Positions 43,535 to 52,326 of a stretch of 64,000 nt of DNA are shown here, in pieces. The DNA comes from an uncultured Allomuricauda sp. Its GTDB lineage: Bacteria > Bacteroidota > Bacteroidia > Flavobacteriales > Flavobacteriaceae. The translations under genes and the position numbers were made by a program. Numbering within the stretch: position 1 is the stretch's first letter; the number at the start of each line of letters is the position of its first letter. The DNA lies in assembly GCF_947495325.1 (NCBI RefSeq), contig NZ_CANLYK010000001.1, positions 434,001 through 498,000 on the forward strand, read 5' to 3'. The notes beneath the pieces were generated by a model. The model made no database searches. It was not told the origin of the DNA and worked only from the letters and a program-made list of their open reading frames with translations.

Positions 43535-45106
43535 ATGAATTTGAAGAAATTGTTATTTGGATTAATATTTACAATTGCCATTGGGTTTGGCTTTACTGGT
43601 TGTGATGGTGAAGACGGACTGGATGGAACCAATGGTGTAGATGGAGTGGATGGTCAAGATGGCCAGGATGGGGAAGACTTTATTCGAGCTGCTACCATGT
43701 TTGAAAACAAATCAGAATTGGAACCTTTGGTGGCTATTCAACCTCAGTTCAATTTTGTAAAAGCGTATTCCCTAGTTAGCTCAACTGATATACTTGATGA
43801 TGGATTTCAGTTCGTGGGAGCAGCAGATGGTGCTGGATTTTTAAAGGACCCCAATAGTGATGGTTACCTTTATATTGTAAATGCGGAAGACGATTATGCA
43901 GTTGCACGAATTGAGTTGGATGAAAACCTTAACCCAACAGGTGGGGATTGGTTATTGAACTCTGGTGTTGCTGATTTTGCACGTCAATGTTCAGGCACTA
44001 TGTGGGAAGCTGATATACATGGTGGGGCAACGGACCTTTTTCTTTCCGCTTCTGAAAGCTTTAATTATGATGTTAAAGGGATAGACCCCTATATTGACAC
44101 CCCAACCCCAACCGCAGATTTTGGTTTGGATGCTTTGGGTGAATTCTCCTGGGAAAATGCTGTTCCATTACCAAAAGATGCTTACACCGGTAAAACTGTA
44201 ATAATAGGTGGAGATGATGATTCCAGCGGTTCCGAAGGTCAGATAACTTTATATTATTCAGAAGAAGGGGATGCGGACCTAAACAATGGAAAGATTTACG
44301 TACTAAGACTTAAGCAAATTTCTGATGGGGCAGGAGGCGTTATGGATGTAGCTGCATCCACAATTTACAATGAAAGTAACTTGGATTATGGAATAACCTA
44401 TGATTTTGAGTTTGTAGAAATAACAGATGGCGCTTCTTTAACCAAATCTGAAATGGAGGATGCATGTGTAGCTGTTTTTGCCTCTGCATTTATGAGGGTT
44501 GAAGACGTGGACTATCAAAAGGGATCTGATGAAAATGGAAGGAATGTATTTGTTGCTGTTACCGGAAGAGGACCCGGAAGAGGTACATATAACGACTGGG
44601 GAACAGTTTATAAGTTGGAGTTGGACGAAGCGAATCCACTTACAGGAAAATTGACACAGATTATTTCTGGAAATACAGATACCAATAATATGGATGGAAA
44701 TTTGGCAAGTCTACAAAGCCCCGATAATATTACAGTTACCGAAAACTTTGTTTATGTACAGGAAGATCCAAACTCTTTTGATAGAGGACATGCTGCATAT
44801 ATTTATCAATCCGATTTAGGTGGCAACAACATCAAAACGGTATTGGAATTGGTAGTTAGACAAGATCTTGACCCGAGTGGAAGTACAGGTTTTAGTGGAG
44901 AATTTGGAGCATTGGAAGATATCTCGGATAAAGTAGGTGTTCCAAATACATTCTTATTGAATCTACAGCCGCATTATTGGGAAAGTGACGATTTCAAGAA
45001 TGTTGATGGTCATGACATGGAAACCAATGCAATTGCTATTGCTGATGGTGCAAGGGAAGATGATCAAGGAGGTCAAATAGTTATTTTGAAAGGACTACCT
45101 AGATAA
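43535..45106 (+). CDS. PhoX/DUF839-like beta-propeller lipoprotein with collagen-like Gly-X-Y linker
   Basis: The 523-residue lipoprotein has a lipobox GFTGC (Cys23). Residues 25-48 are eight consecutive Gly-X-Y triplets rich in Asp (GED, GLD, GTN, GVD and so on). The rest is beta-rich with repeated WD-like turns, ending in QGGQIVILKGLPR, and resembles PhoX-type (DUF839) propeller phosphatases. I cannot confirm the metal-binding Cys/Glu set of PhoX. It is followed by a hairpin and then by a dihaem peroxidase-like lipoprotein gene. The two may act together in the periplasm on iron, phosphate or another redox substrate. Confidence 0.7.
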   Translation: MNLKKLLFGLIFTIAIGFGFTGCDGEDGLDGTNGVDGVDGQDGQDGEDFIRAATMFENKSELEPLVAIQPQFNFVKAYSLVSSTDILDDGFQFVGAADGAGFLKDPNSDGYLYIVNAEDDYAVARIELDENLNPTGGDWLLNSGVADFARQCSGTMWEADIHGGATDLFLSASESFNYDVKGIDPYIDTPTPTADFGLDALGEFSWENAVPLPKDAYTGKTVIIGGDDDSSGSEGQITLYYSEEGDADLNNGKIYVLRLKQISDGAGGVMDVAASTIYNESNLDYGITYDFEFVEITDGASLTKSEMEDACVAVFASAFMRVEDVDYQKGSDENGRNVFVAVTGRGPGRGTYNDWGTVYKLELDEANPLTGKLTQIISGNTDTNNMDGNLASLQSPDNITVTENFVYVQEDPNSFDRGHAAYIYQSDLGGNNIKTVLELVVRQDLDPSGSTGFSGEFGALEDISDKVGVPNTFLLNLQPHYWESDDFKNVDGHDMETNAIAIADGAREDDQGGQIVILKGLPR

Positions 45107-45127
45107 GTTTAAGTACTATTACTATAA

Positions 45128-45158
45128 GGGCCTCCATTTTTAATGGAGGTCTTTCTTT
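45128..45158 (+). terminator. Intrinsic terminator or attenuator after the PhoX-like gene
   Basis: CCTCCATT (45131-45138) pairs with AATGGAGG (45142-45149) with a TTT loop, extended by a G-T pair. A T-rich tail (CTTTCTTTG) follows. It lies only 20 nt before the next gene, so readthrough may set a lower level for that gene. Confidence 0.8.
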
Positions 45159-45177
45159 GTTTAAAAAATTGCCAGAA

Positions 45178-47001
45178 ATGAATCGCATATTAGTTGTTTT
45201 ATTAGTTTTTAGCCTCAGTTGTAAGCAGAAGCCAAAAGAAAGCCTTATTACATCAAGTGTAGAAAGTAAAGTTGATTGGAAACCCGTTAAGGACTATTAT
45301 TTAAAACATATTACGGATGCCATAACCACTTTGGATGAACTCGCAAAACTGCCAATGACAGGCAATAATGCAAAAGTAGTATTCCAAAAGGCAAGAATTT
45401 CCTTTAAAAAAGCTGAACCATATGCTTCATATCTTAACCCTGGAGTGGGGCATAGAGCCAATGGGCCTGCGCTTCCGGTCGTTACTGATGATAGTCAAAA
45501 GATATTACTGCCTGTTGGTTTACAAAAAATTGAAGAAAGTATTTATGATGGCGAGGAAAGTGAAACACGATATAAAGAGGAAATCTCAATTACCATCGGG
45601 ATGCTCAAAAACCTTCAAAACAATATACAAAATAGAGAAGTTACCCCACAACGTTTCTTTATTGCCACCCATCAACAATTAATGCGGATTATTAGCCTGT
45701 CAATTTCTGGTTTTGATACGCCAATAAGTCAGTTTGGATTAAATGAAACCATAGCTTCCCTAGAAAGTCTAAAAGAAGTTTATACTAAAAGTATCCAAAG
45801 GATAATTCTGAATAAAAGTCAAGAATTGGATGCGCAGTTTCAAAACAATATAGAAAAGGCTGTGGGTTTTGTTAAGTCAAACACCAATTTTGAGACGTTT
45901 GATCGCTATACTTTTATACGGGATTATATGAATCCAATTACAAGAAATTGGGTTGCCATACGTAAAGAAAGTGAGTTGTGGAATGGCGTAAACAATAAAC
46001 CTTTTAATTTTGATGCACCAACGTTTTTTGAAGAAGATTCGTTTAATGTTGAGTTTTTCACACCAGCCATAAATCGGAATCCCACAGAAAAAAAGATTGC
46101 ATTGGGCAAGAAACTTTTTTTTGACCCCAAACTGTCCCAAAACGGAAAAATGGCCTGTGTTACATGCCATAATCCAAAAAAAGCCTGGGCAGACGGAATA
46201 GCTTTAAACTTGGATAAGAACGGAAAGTTATTGCAGCGAAATACGCCAACATTGATTAATGCAGCTTTTCAACAAAGCTTCTTTTGGGATGGCAGATCTC
46301 CGAATTTATTAGATCAAATTACATCTGTATTTACGAATGATAAGGAGTTCGATAGTTCTGTACATGAATTTTCAACAGAAATTTTAGCGGACACCACATA
46401 TATTCCACTGTTTAAAGATGCGTATGGCGGAATTTCTGCTAGGAATACGGAAATCATTCGTGCCATATCCTCTTATATTTCAACGTTGAACGCATTCAAT
46501 TCTAAGTTTGATAAAAACATCCGTAGTGAGGAGGATACTTTTACAGATGAAGAAAAATTAGGATTTAATTTATATATGGGCAAAGCCCTTTGTGCTACCT
46601 GTCATTTTATACCGTTAACAAATGGGACGGTTCCACCATTTTTTACGGAACATGAAAAAGAAGTAATAGGTGTTCCCGAAACCGCTAGCAATAAAAAATT
46701 AGATGATGATTTGGGGTTTTATTGGAGGCATAATGAGGAATTGGAGGTGCATCGTGGGATGTTTAAAACTCCAACAATTAGAAATGCTGAGCTAACGGGA
46801 CCGTACATGCACAATGGGGTTTATATAAGTTTGGAAGAAGTAATCAATTTCTACAACCTGGGCGGTGGCGGTGGGCTGGGTTTTAATTTACCATACCAAA
46901 CCCTTCCTTTTGATAATCTACAATTATTGGAATTAGAAGAGAAAGCACTAGTGGCCTTTATAAAAACCCTTACAGATACTGAGGTAGGAGAGGTGTATTA
47001 A
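45178..47001 (+). CDS. Dihaem cytochrome c peroxidase/MauG-like lipoprotein with imelysin-like N-terminal domain
   Basis: The protein has 607 residues from the ATG at 45178 and a short lipoprotein signal (LSCKQ). Residues about 40-250 look like an imelysin-type helical domain (the GVGHRANGPALP segment and long helices). The C-terminal half is the CCP/MauG domain with haem sites CVTCH (327-331) and CATCH (472-476). These proteins transfer electrons or oxidise substrates in the periplasm. The imelysin-CCP combination is common in Bacteroidetes and often linked to iron. Its last 4 bases overlap the convergent TIGR02757 gene. Confidence 0.88.
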   Translation: MNRILVVLLVFSLSCKQKPKESLITSSVESKVDWKPVKDYYLKHITDAITTLDELAKLPMTGNNAKVVFQKARISFKKAEPYASYLNPGVGHRANGPALPVVTDDSQKILLPVGLQKIEESIYDGEESETRYKEEISITIGMLKNLQNNIQNREVTPQRFFIATHQQLMRIISLSISGFDTPISQFGLNETIASLESLKEVYTKSIQRIILNKSQELDAQFQNNIEKAVGFVKSNTNFETFDRYTFIRDYMNPITRNWVAIRKESELWNGVNNKPFNFDAPTFFEEDSFNVEFFTPAINRNPTEKKIALGKKLFFDPKLSQNGKMACVTCHNPKKAWADGIALNLDKNGKLLQRNTPTLINAAFQQSFFWDGRSPNLLDQITSVFTNDKEFDSSVHEFSTEILADTTYIPLFKDAYGGISARNTEIIRAISSYISTLNAFNSKFDKNIRSEEDTFTDEEKLGFNLYMGKALCATCHFIPLTNGTVPPFFTEHEKEVIGVPETASNKKLDDDLGFYWRHNEELEVHRGMFKTPTIRNAELTGPYMHNGVYISLEEVINFYNLGGGGGLGFNLPYQTLPFDNLQLLELEEKALVAFIKTLTDTEVGEVY

Positions 47002-47762
47002 AACTTTTCAAAAACCCCAAGTCCAAAAAGGGCAAAATCATACTTGACTGGATCCTTGGGATCCAGTTTTCTTAAGCTTTTATCCAACTCAGCTAAAGCT
47101 TTGGCATCATTCTGTTTCCGCCTAACCAATTTTAATTTTCGAGCAACATTTCCCGAATGCACGTCCAACGGACAGGAGAGCTGACTGGGATTTAAACCTT
47201 TCCAGATACCAAAATCAACTCCAGTATCATTATTTCTCACCATCCATCGTAAAAACATATTGATGCGCTTTGCGGCAGACCCTTTGTTGGGGTCGGAAAC
47301 ATGTTTCATGGTTCTGGTTTGATGTGGCAATTCAAAAAAAACGGCTTTAAATTTTGATATAGCGGATTGTAGGGAATCTTCTTCTTGCTGATGCACAAAA
47401 ACAGATTCTAGCCCATTGTGTTTGGTATATATGTTTTGCAGGCTTTGAATAAAATAGCACAAATCATTGCCATTAAATGTTCTATGGACAAAAGGAACCA
47501 ATTTTTCTAAATCTGTATCGGTGTGATTTAAAACAAAATCATAAGGAGCATTGTCCAAAAGCTCCATCATGCGCAGAGCATTGTTTATGATACTCTTTCT
47601 ATTTCCCCAAGCAATGGTCGCCGTTAAAAAACCACTGATTTCAATATCTTCCTTTTTAGAAAAACGATGAGGGATTTGTAAAGGATCATCTTCAAGAAAT
47701 TTGGGATGATTGTATTGCACAACTTTCTGATCCAAAAAGTCCTTTAATTCAGTTTTGGTCAT
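46998..47762 (-). CDS. TIGR02757-family protein, unknown function
   Basis: The 254-residue soluble protein matches the flavobacterial TIGR02757 layout: HPKFLEDDPLQIPHRFSKKEDIEISGFLTATIAWGNRKSIINN and later SCPLDVHSGNVARKLKL. The family is broadly conserved in Bacteroidetes, and its fold is related to helix-hairpin-helix base-excision enzymes according to some annotations. I cannot confirm that from sequence. It is 9 bp behind the LolD-like ATPase gene on the same strand. Confidence 0.8.
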   Translation of the reverse strand: MTKTELKDFLDQKVVQYNHPKFLEDDPLQIPHRFSKKEDIEISGFLTATIAWGNRKSIINNALRMMELLDNAPYDFVLNHTDTDLEKLVPFVHRTFNGNDLCYFIQSLQNIYTKHNGLESVFVHQQEEDSLQSAISKFKAVFFELPHQTRTMKHVSDPNKGSAAKRINMFLRWMVRNNDTGVDFGIWKGLNPSQLSCPLDVHSGNVARKLKLVRRKQNDAKALAELDKSLRKLDPKDPVKYDFALFGLGVFEKF

Positions 47763-47771
47763 TGTTTTGGA

Positions 47772-48434
47772 TTAAGAAACGATTAATCCATCTACCATGG
47801 TCAACTTACGGTCAGCCATATTGGCCAATTCCAAATTGTGGGTAACCAGGACAAAGGTTTGCCCAAACTCATCACGAAGTTTAAAGAAAAGTTGATGTAG
47901 GTTATCCGCACTTTCAGAATCCAGATTACCGCTGGGCTCGTCCGCCAAAATGACCGAAGGATTGTTGATTAAAGACCTAGCAACGGCAACCCGTTGTTGC
48001 TCACCACCAGATAACGCATTTGGTTTATGATGATATCTATCTGAAAGCCCTAAAAAGTCTAAAAGTTCTTTTGCACGCTTTTCAGCCTCAATTTTGGGTG
48101 TCTTTTTAATAAAAGCTGGAATACATACATTTTCTAAAGCGGTAAACTCTGGTAAAAGTTGATGAAATTGGAAAATAAAACCTATGTGATTATTTCTAAA
48201 TCTTGCCAAGCTTTTGTCATTTAGCTTTGTAATATCAGTGTCATTGATAAATAATGAACTTTTTTGGCCGTTGGAGGGTGAGTCTAGGGTACCTAAAATT
48301 TGTAATAGGGTAGTTTTACCCGCACCAGATGCACCAACAATGGAAACTACTTCGCCCTTTTTTATTTCTAAATCGACTCCCTTTAAAACTTTAAGGTCAC
48401 CATAGTATTTCTGAATATTGTTTGCATTTATCAT
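47772..48434 (-). CDS. ABC transporter ATP-binding protein, LolD-like
   Basis: The 220-residue ATPase has Walker A (GASGAGKTT), the signature [15 protein letters not shown], Walker B ([12 protein letters not shown]) and the H-loop VLVTHN. The sequence [32 protein letters not shown] is typical of LolD/MacB-type ATPases. No permease gene is adjacent, as is usual for the flavobacterial homologue, so it may work with an unlinked LolCE pair in lipoprotein release. It shares a transcription unit with the TIGR02757 gene. Confidence 0.9.
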   Translation of the reverse strand: MINANNIQKYYGDLKVLKGVDLEIKKGEVVSIVGASGAGKTTLLQILGTLDSPSNGQKSSLFINDTDITKLNDKSLARFRNNHIGFIFQFHQLLPEFTALENVCIPAFIKKTPKIEAEKRAKELLDFLGLSDRYHHKPNALSGGEQQRVAVARSLINNPSVILADEPSGNLDSESADNLHQLFFKLRDEFGQTFVLVTHNLELANMADRKLTMVDGLIVS

Positions 48435-48567
48435 TAAAAACCGCTTAGCTGGTGAAATTAAGGATTACAGTTGAGTGCACAAAAATCGTAAGTTTTAAAT
48501 AAAGTTCTTTCATGTTTTAACGACTACTTATCAAAATTTTATACTAGATTTCAAAGGATAAAACCAG

Positions 48568-48575
48568 TAACTTTG
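48568..48575 (+). promoter_or_regulatory. -7 box (TAACTTTG) for msrA-folE
   Basis: This exact TAnnTTTG match lies 17 nt before the msrA ATG. The 48435-48592 gap between the divergent ATPase and msrA holds no other feature I can support. Confidence 0.6.
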
Positions 48576-48592
48576 TTTAACTTTACAGAATA

Positions 48593-49153
48593 ATGGATAA
48601 ACAAAACAAGAATTATATAGAAACTGCAATATTTGCAGGAGGTTGTTTCTGGTGTACCGAAGCAGTTTTTCAAAGACTTGCAGGAGTACAGGATGTAGTC
48701 TCGGGATATACTGGGGGCTCAATTAAGAATCCTGCATATAGAGAAATTTGTACCGGTAGAACTGGACATGCAGAAGGCGTCAAAATAACTTTTAATCCAG
48801 CGAAAATTTCTTTTACAGAATTATTGGAAGTTTTCTTTGCAACGCATGACCCTACTACATTGAACAGGCAGGGGAATGACGTTGGCACACAGTATAGAAG
48901 TGAAATTTTCTATACCAAGCCAGAGCAGAAAAAATTAGCGGAGGAATTTATTGCTCTTTTGGAGAAGGAACATATATTTGGCTCCCCAATAGTAACTGCT
49001 ATTTCCGAAGCAAAACCTTTTTATGATGCTGAACAGGAGCACCATAATTATTACAATGAAAATTCCAGTCAACCCTATTGTCAATTTATTATTGACCCGA
49101 AAATCAAAAAACTAAACAAGCATTTTTCAAATAAGCTAAATACAGTTAAATAA
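48593..49153 (+). CDS. msrA: Peptide-methionine (S)-S-oxide reductase MsrA
   Basis: The 186-residue enzyme has the catalytic Cys18 in GGCFWCTEAVF. The conserved blocks VVSGYTGG, YREICTGRTGHAEGVKI and THDPTT are all present. It reduces methionine-S-sulfoxide in proteins, a repair step against oxidative damage. There is no signal peptide, so it is cytoplasmic. Its stop is 3 bp from folE, and both are served by the TAACTTTG promoter. Confidence 0.97.
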   Translation: MDKQNKNYIETAIFAGGCFWCTEAVFQRLAGVQDVVSGYTGGSIKNPAYREICTGRTGHAEGVKITFNPAKISFTELLEVFFATHDPTTLNRQGNDVGTQYRSEIFYTKPEQKKLAEEFIALLEKEHIFGSPIVTAISEAKPFYDAEQEHHNYYNENSSQPYCQFIIDPKIKKLNKHFSNKLNTVK

Positions 49154-49156
49154 CTT

Positions 49157-49756
49157 ATGGCACCATATCAAAGCATGGAAGAGTACAACATTAGTATTAC
49201 TAATGAAGTAAAAGAGCGCTTTTCAAAAATTATTGATGAAATCGGGGAAGATGTAGAACGGGAAGGGTTGTTAAAAACGCCGGAACGTGCAGCCAAGGCA
49301 ATGTTATTCTTAACCCAAGGATATAAACAAGATGCCGCAGAGATTCTGAAAGGTGCAATGTTCAAGGAAGACTATGATGATATGGTCATCATTAAAGATA
49401 TTGAGGTTTACTCGCTGTGCGAGCACCATATGCTTCCATTTTTTGGTAAGGCACACGTTGCCTATATCCCCAATGGACATATTGTGGGCCTAAGCAAAAT
49501 ACCTCGAATTGTAGATGTTTTTGCAAGAAGATTACAAGTACAAGAACGATTGACACATGACATTTTAGAGTGTTTAAATGACACTTTAAAACCAAAAGGA
49601 GTTGCCGTTGTTATTGAAGCTTCCCACATGTGTATGATGATGAGAGGTGTTCAAAAACAGAATTCAGTCACAACAACGTCTGGTTTTAGAGGGCAGTTTG
49701 AAAAAATAGAGACACGCAGTGAGTTTCTTAAACTTATCAGTTCGGATTTATCTTAG
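49157..49756 (+). CDS. folE: GTP cyclohydrolase I (FolE)
   Basis: The 199-residue enzyme converts GTP to 7,8-dihydroneopterin triphosphate, the first step of folate (and pterin) synthesis. Zinc ligands are seen in [21 protein letters not shown] (Cys, His) and [11 protein letters not shown] (Cys). The QERLT segment in the middle and MRGVQKQNS are also conserved. Length is typical for FolE type IA. It is translated 3 bp after msrA, a pairing probably by convenience. Confidence 0.97.
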   Translation: MAPYQSMEEYNISITNEVKERFSKIIDEIGEDVEREGLLKTPERAAKAMLFLTQGYKQDAAEILKGAMFKEDYDDMVIIKDIEVYSLCEHHMLPFFGKAHVAYIPNGHIVGLSKIPRIVDVFARRLQVQERLTHDILECLNDTLKPKGVAVVIEASHMCMMMRGVQKQNSVTTTSGFRGQFEKIETRSEFLKLISSDLS

Positions 49757-49796
49757 TTAATTTTTCCAAGTCATTGCTATTTGGTATTTTTCTCCT

Positions 49797-50078
49797 ATGG
49801 CAAAAGAAAAAGACCTAAAATATCGCAATCTGTTTTTAGGATTATTGTTTGATGGGATTGGAATGCTTTCGTTTGCGATTCCTGGAATAGGAGAGTTTTC
49901 TGATGTAATATGGGCCCCTTTGGCAGGTTGGTTAATGACACGAATGTATAAAGGGAAGATAGGTCAGGCTGCCGGTGTGGTTACCTTTGTTGAAGAATTG
50001 GTGCCTGGATTGGATATTATTCCCACTTTTACAATTATGTGGATCTATACCTACTTGATTTCCAAGGATAAAAATTAA
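49797..50078 (+). CDS. Small membrane protein, unknown function
   Basis: The 93-residue protein has two hydrophobic hairpins (about 15-50 and 60-88) and conserved-looking glycines (GMLSFAIPGIGEFSDVIWAPLAG). It contains the segment VEELVPGLDIIPTFTIMWIY. I do not recognise a named family, but such short proteins recur in flavobacteria. It is 40 bp behind folE and ends just before a strong bidirectional hairpin. Confidence 0.65.
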   Translation: MAKEKDLKYRNLFLGLLFDGIGMLSFAIPGIGEFSDVIWAPLAGWLMTRMYKGKIGQAAGVVTFVEELVPGLDIIPTFTIMWIYTYLISKDKN

Positions 50079-50101
50079 AAAAGCCGCCAGAAGCGGCTTT
50101 T
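50079..50101. terminator. Bidirectional intrinsic terminator between the msrA unit and the DUF5916/ABC/TonB operon
   Basis: AAAAGCCGC (50079-50087) pairs with GCGGCTTTT (50093-50101), loop CAGAA. The left flank is A-rich, giving a T-run on the minus strand. It ends both the 93-residue protein gene and the minus-strand operon. Confidence 0.9.
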
Positions 50102-50115
50102 CCACTAACAAAAAT

Positions 50116-52326
50116 CTAAAATTGCTTTAAAAGCGTAATCTTACTTATAAACTGTTTGGCATTCCTTGAAGGGTCAAAAATATCAGTTTGGGTATCATTA
50201 AAAACGAGATAAACAAAAGATAGGGGCATATATTCCCAGCTAAAATGCGCATTCCATCGCCCTTGTTCATTAAAGCTATTGTACTGATAGAAAGTTGACA
50301 ATTGTAATCTTGGATTTAATGCTAGTCGTAAATTTGCTGAATATAGATTCGTAGTCAAATTAGCGTTGTTGATTCCAACATTTTTAATTGTGTTATGCTC
50401 ATAGTCCAAGGTTAGCGCGGCATGTGGAACTGGCGCAAAACGGGAAGTAGCACTGATAGTACCTCTGGTCCCATTATAAAAATTTCCAAAATTATAACCG
50501 ATATCTCCAGACCATTTTTTGGATTGGTCCGTGTTATATCGTACTAAATATCTTGTATAAAAATAATTGTCTTGTTCAATTTCCAATCCTAATGGAGCGA
50601 ATTCAAAATTGATGTTTTGCCATGTAGGAGTAAAGGAGACCTCGACAAAGCTATTGTCTTTAAACCATGTGTAAATGGGAAAAACATAAAGGCTGGCCTG
50701 CTGAAATTGGCTAGGATTGGTCGCGTCATGATTATAATTGACAAACATACCTGGATCCCATCGCCTAATCCAATCAATGTTCTTTGGTCTCCATATATAA
50801 TAACCTCCGGGATTGTGCCGAATTACATTGTTTTGCCTAACAAATCCCATTCTTGGGTTATAATTTGCATCTGTATATTCAGTTACCCATCCGTAATAGT
50901 ACTTATTGTTGTCGTTTCCTATAAAAATTCTTCCTGCATATCCAGTTTTTCCAGTAGACTCATCTATTGAGCTGGACAATAAATACTGTATATCCCATTG
51001 ACTAGTCGGCCTAATTTGGCCATCTAACGTTATAGTGGTATTGTTGTTGTTTTCCAGATTGAGTTCCGAGTAACTGTCATCTGCTCGATGGGTGACCATT
51101 ATGCCAATATTGTTTTCCCTTCCATAGTTTTTCAAATAGCGAAGAACACCAAAATTAGCTCCAGCTGAGTTTTCAGTTTCACGCTGGCGAACTAAAAGAC
51201 CTGCCAATGCATTTTTCTCTGTTCTTTGAGTAAAACGGGCACCAAAATCAATTGGTGCCGGCGTCGCATTGAATTCACCTTGTAAGCCAATTCTTCTGCT
51301 AAAAAAAGGGCGAATTGATTGTTGAAAGCCACCAGCCCAAATACCTGAGTTTTCTAAAAAGAACTGACGGCGCTCAGGAAAGAAAATATTGAAACGTTCT
51401 AGGTTATTTACAGCCCTATCAACATCCGCTTGGGCAAAATCGGTATTGATGGTTAAATCGAGGACAGTTTTTGGGTTTATGGCCCATTTGGCATCAACGC
51501 CTACCTTAGGGTCACTGAATTTAGTGGTTAATGATTCCCCTTCTTTATTCTCATCATATTGGTATAAGGCATAAGGCTCTACCCTAATATTGGCTGATGG
51601 AGGAGGTACTTCAATACCGGTTAGTTTGGCGGCATAGGTCATACGATATGGTGTAAAGGATTGAGGAATGGCAGGGAACGTAGAAACTTCAATATCTCTG
51701 CGGGCATAGCGCACCAGTGTCATTCCCCATTCAATCGTATTACCATTTTTAGGCAGGTCATAGCGCAAAGACTTAAAGGGAATGGCCATCTCCACGGAAT
51801 ACCCCTTATCGGTTCTTTGCGTGCGAACCCTCCATAAGGTATTCCAACCTGTGTCAAAACTATTTCCATTGAAATTTTGAAAATCACGTTGGTTACCAAA
51901 AGGAGTCGTTTGAAATCCTTGCGCATATTGTTTGAGGTTTTGTGGGTCAAGGGCTATACCGAAAATATCATTTTCTCCCCAGTCAAAATCCCTTCTTAAA
52001 TCCTGAATTCTAATACCTTGTATACCTAAAGAATCGCTACAGAATGCGGCAACGTATAGATTTTTGTTATCATATAAAAACTTCACTTCAGTTTTATATC
52101 TAATCTTACCACCTTGCCTTGGTTCTGTTCTGAAAAAATTGTCAACTATTTCCGCTGTTTGCCAATCTCTTTCATTCAGAAAACCATCCAATTGAATTCC
52201 ATTGTCGGTTTTTGAGACCTTTACTTCTTGAGGAATTTCTGGTGGAGCAAAATTTTGGGTACCATTTTCCTGACCATAAGCGAGACATAATGGGAAAAAC
52301 ATTATTATCCAGTAAGATACCCTCAT
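50116..52326 (-). CDS. DUF5916 protein: CBM9-like domain plus outer-membrane barrel
   Basis: The 736-residue exported protein has a signal peptide (cut near YGQ). The N-terminal part resembles a family 9 carbohydrate-binding module (LDGFLNERDWQTAEIVDNFFRTEP, then VKFLYDNKNLYVAAFCSD). A long barrel domain follows with many aromatic-ended strands, and the chain ends ITLLKQF. This is the DUF5916 layout, whose function is unknown. The ATG overlaps the permease stop by 4 bp (ATGA), so it is translationally coupled to the ABC transporter. That coupling argues for a shared job in export or uptake. Confidence 0.85.
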   Translation of the reverse strand: MRVSYWIIMFFPLCLAYGQENGTQNFAPPEIPQEVKVSKTDNGIQLDGFLNERDWQTAEIVDNFFRTEPRQGGKIRYKTEVKFLYDNKNLYVAAFCSDSLGIQGIRIQDLRRDFDWGENDIFGIALDPQNLKQYAQGFQTTPFGNQRDFQNFNGNSFDTGWNTLWRVRTQRTDKGYSVEMAIPFKSLRYDLPKNGNTIEWGMTLVRYARRDIEVSTFPAIPQSFTPYRMTYAAKLTGIEVPPPSANIRVEPYALYQYDENKEGESLTTKFSDPKVGVDAKWAINPKTVLDLTINTDFAQADVDRAVNNLERFNIFFPERRQFFLENSGIWAGGFQQSIRPFFSRRIGLQGEFNATPAPIDFGARFTQRTEKNALAGLLVRQRETENSAGANFGVLRYLKNYGRENNIGIMVTHRADDSYSELNLENNNNTTITLDGQIRPTSQWDIQYLLSSSIDESTGKTGYAGRIFIGNDNNKYYYGWVTEYTDANYNPRMGFVRQNNVIRHNPGGYYIWRPKNIDWIRRWDPGMFVNYNHDATNPSQFQQASLYVFPIYTWFKDNSFVEVSFTPTWQNINFEFAPLGLEIEQDNYFYTRYLVRYNTDQSKKWSGDIGYNFGNFYNGTRGTISATSRFAPVPHAALTLDYEHNTIKNVGINNANLTTNLYSANLRLALNPRLQLSTFYQYNSFNEQGRWNAHFSWEYMPLSFVYLVFNDTQTDIFDPSRNAKQFISKITLLKQF

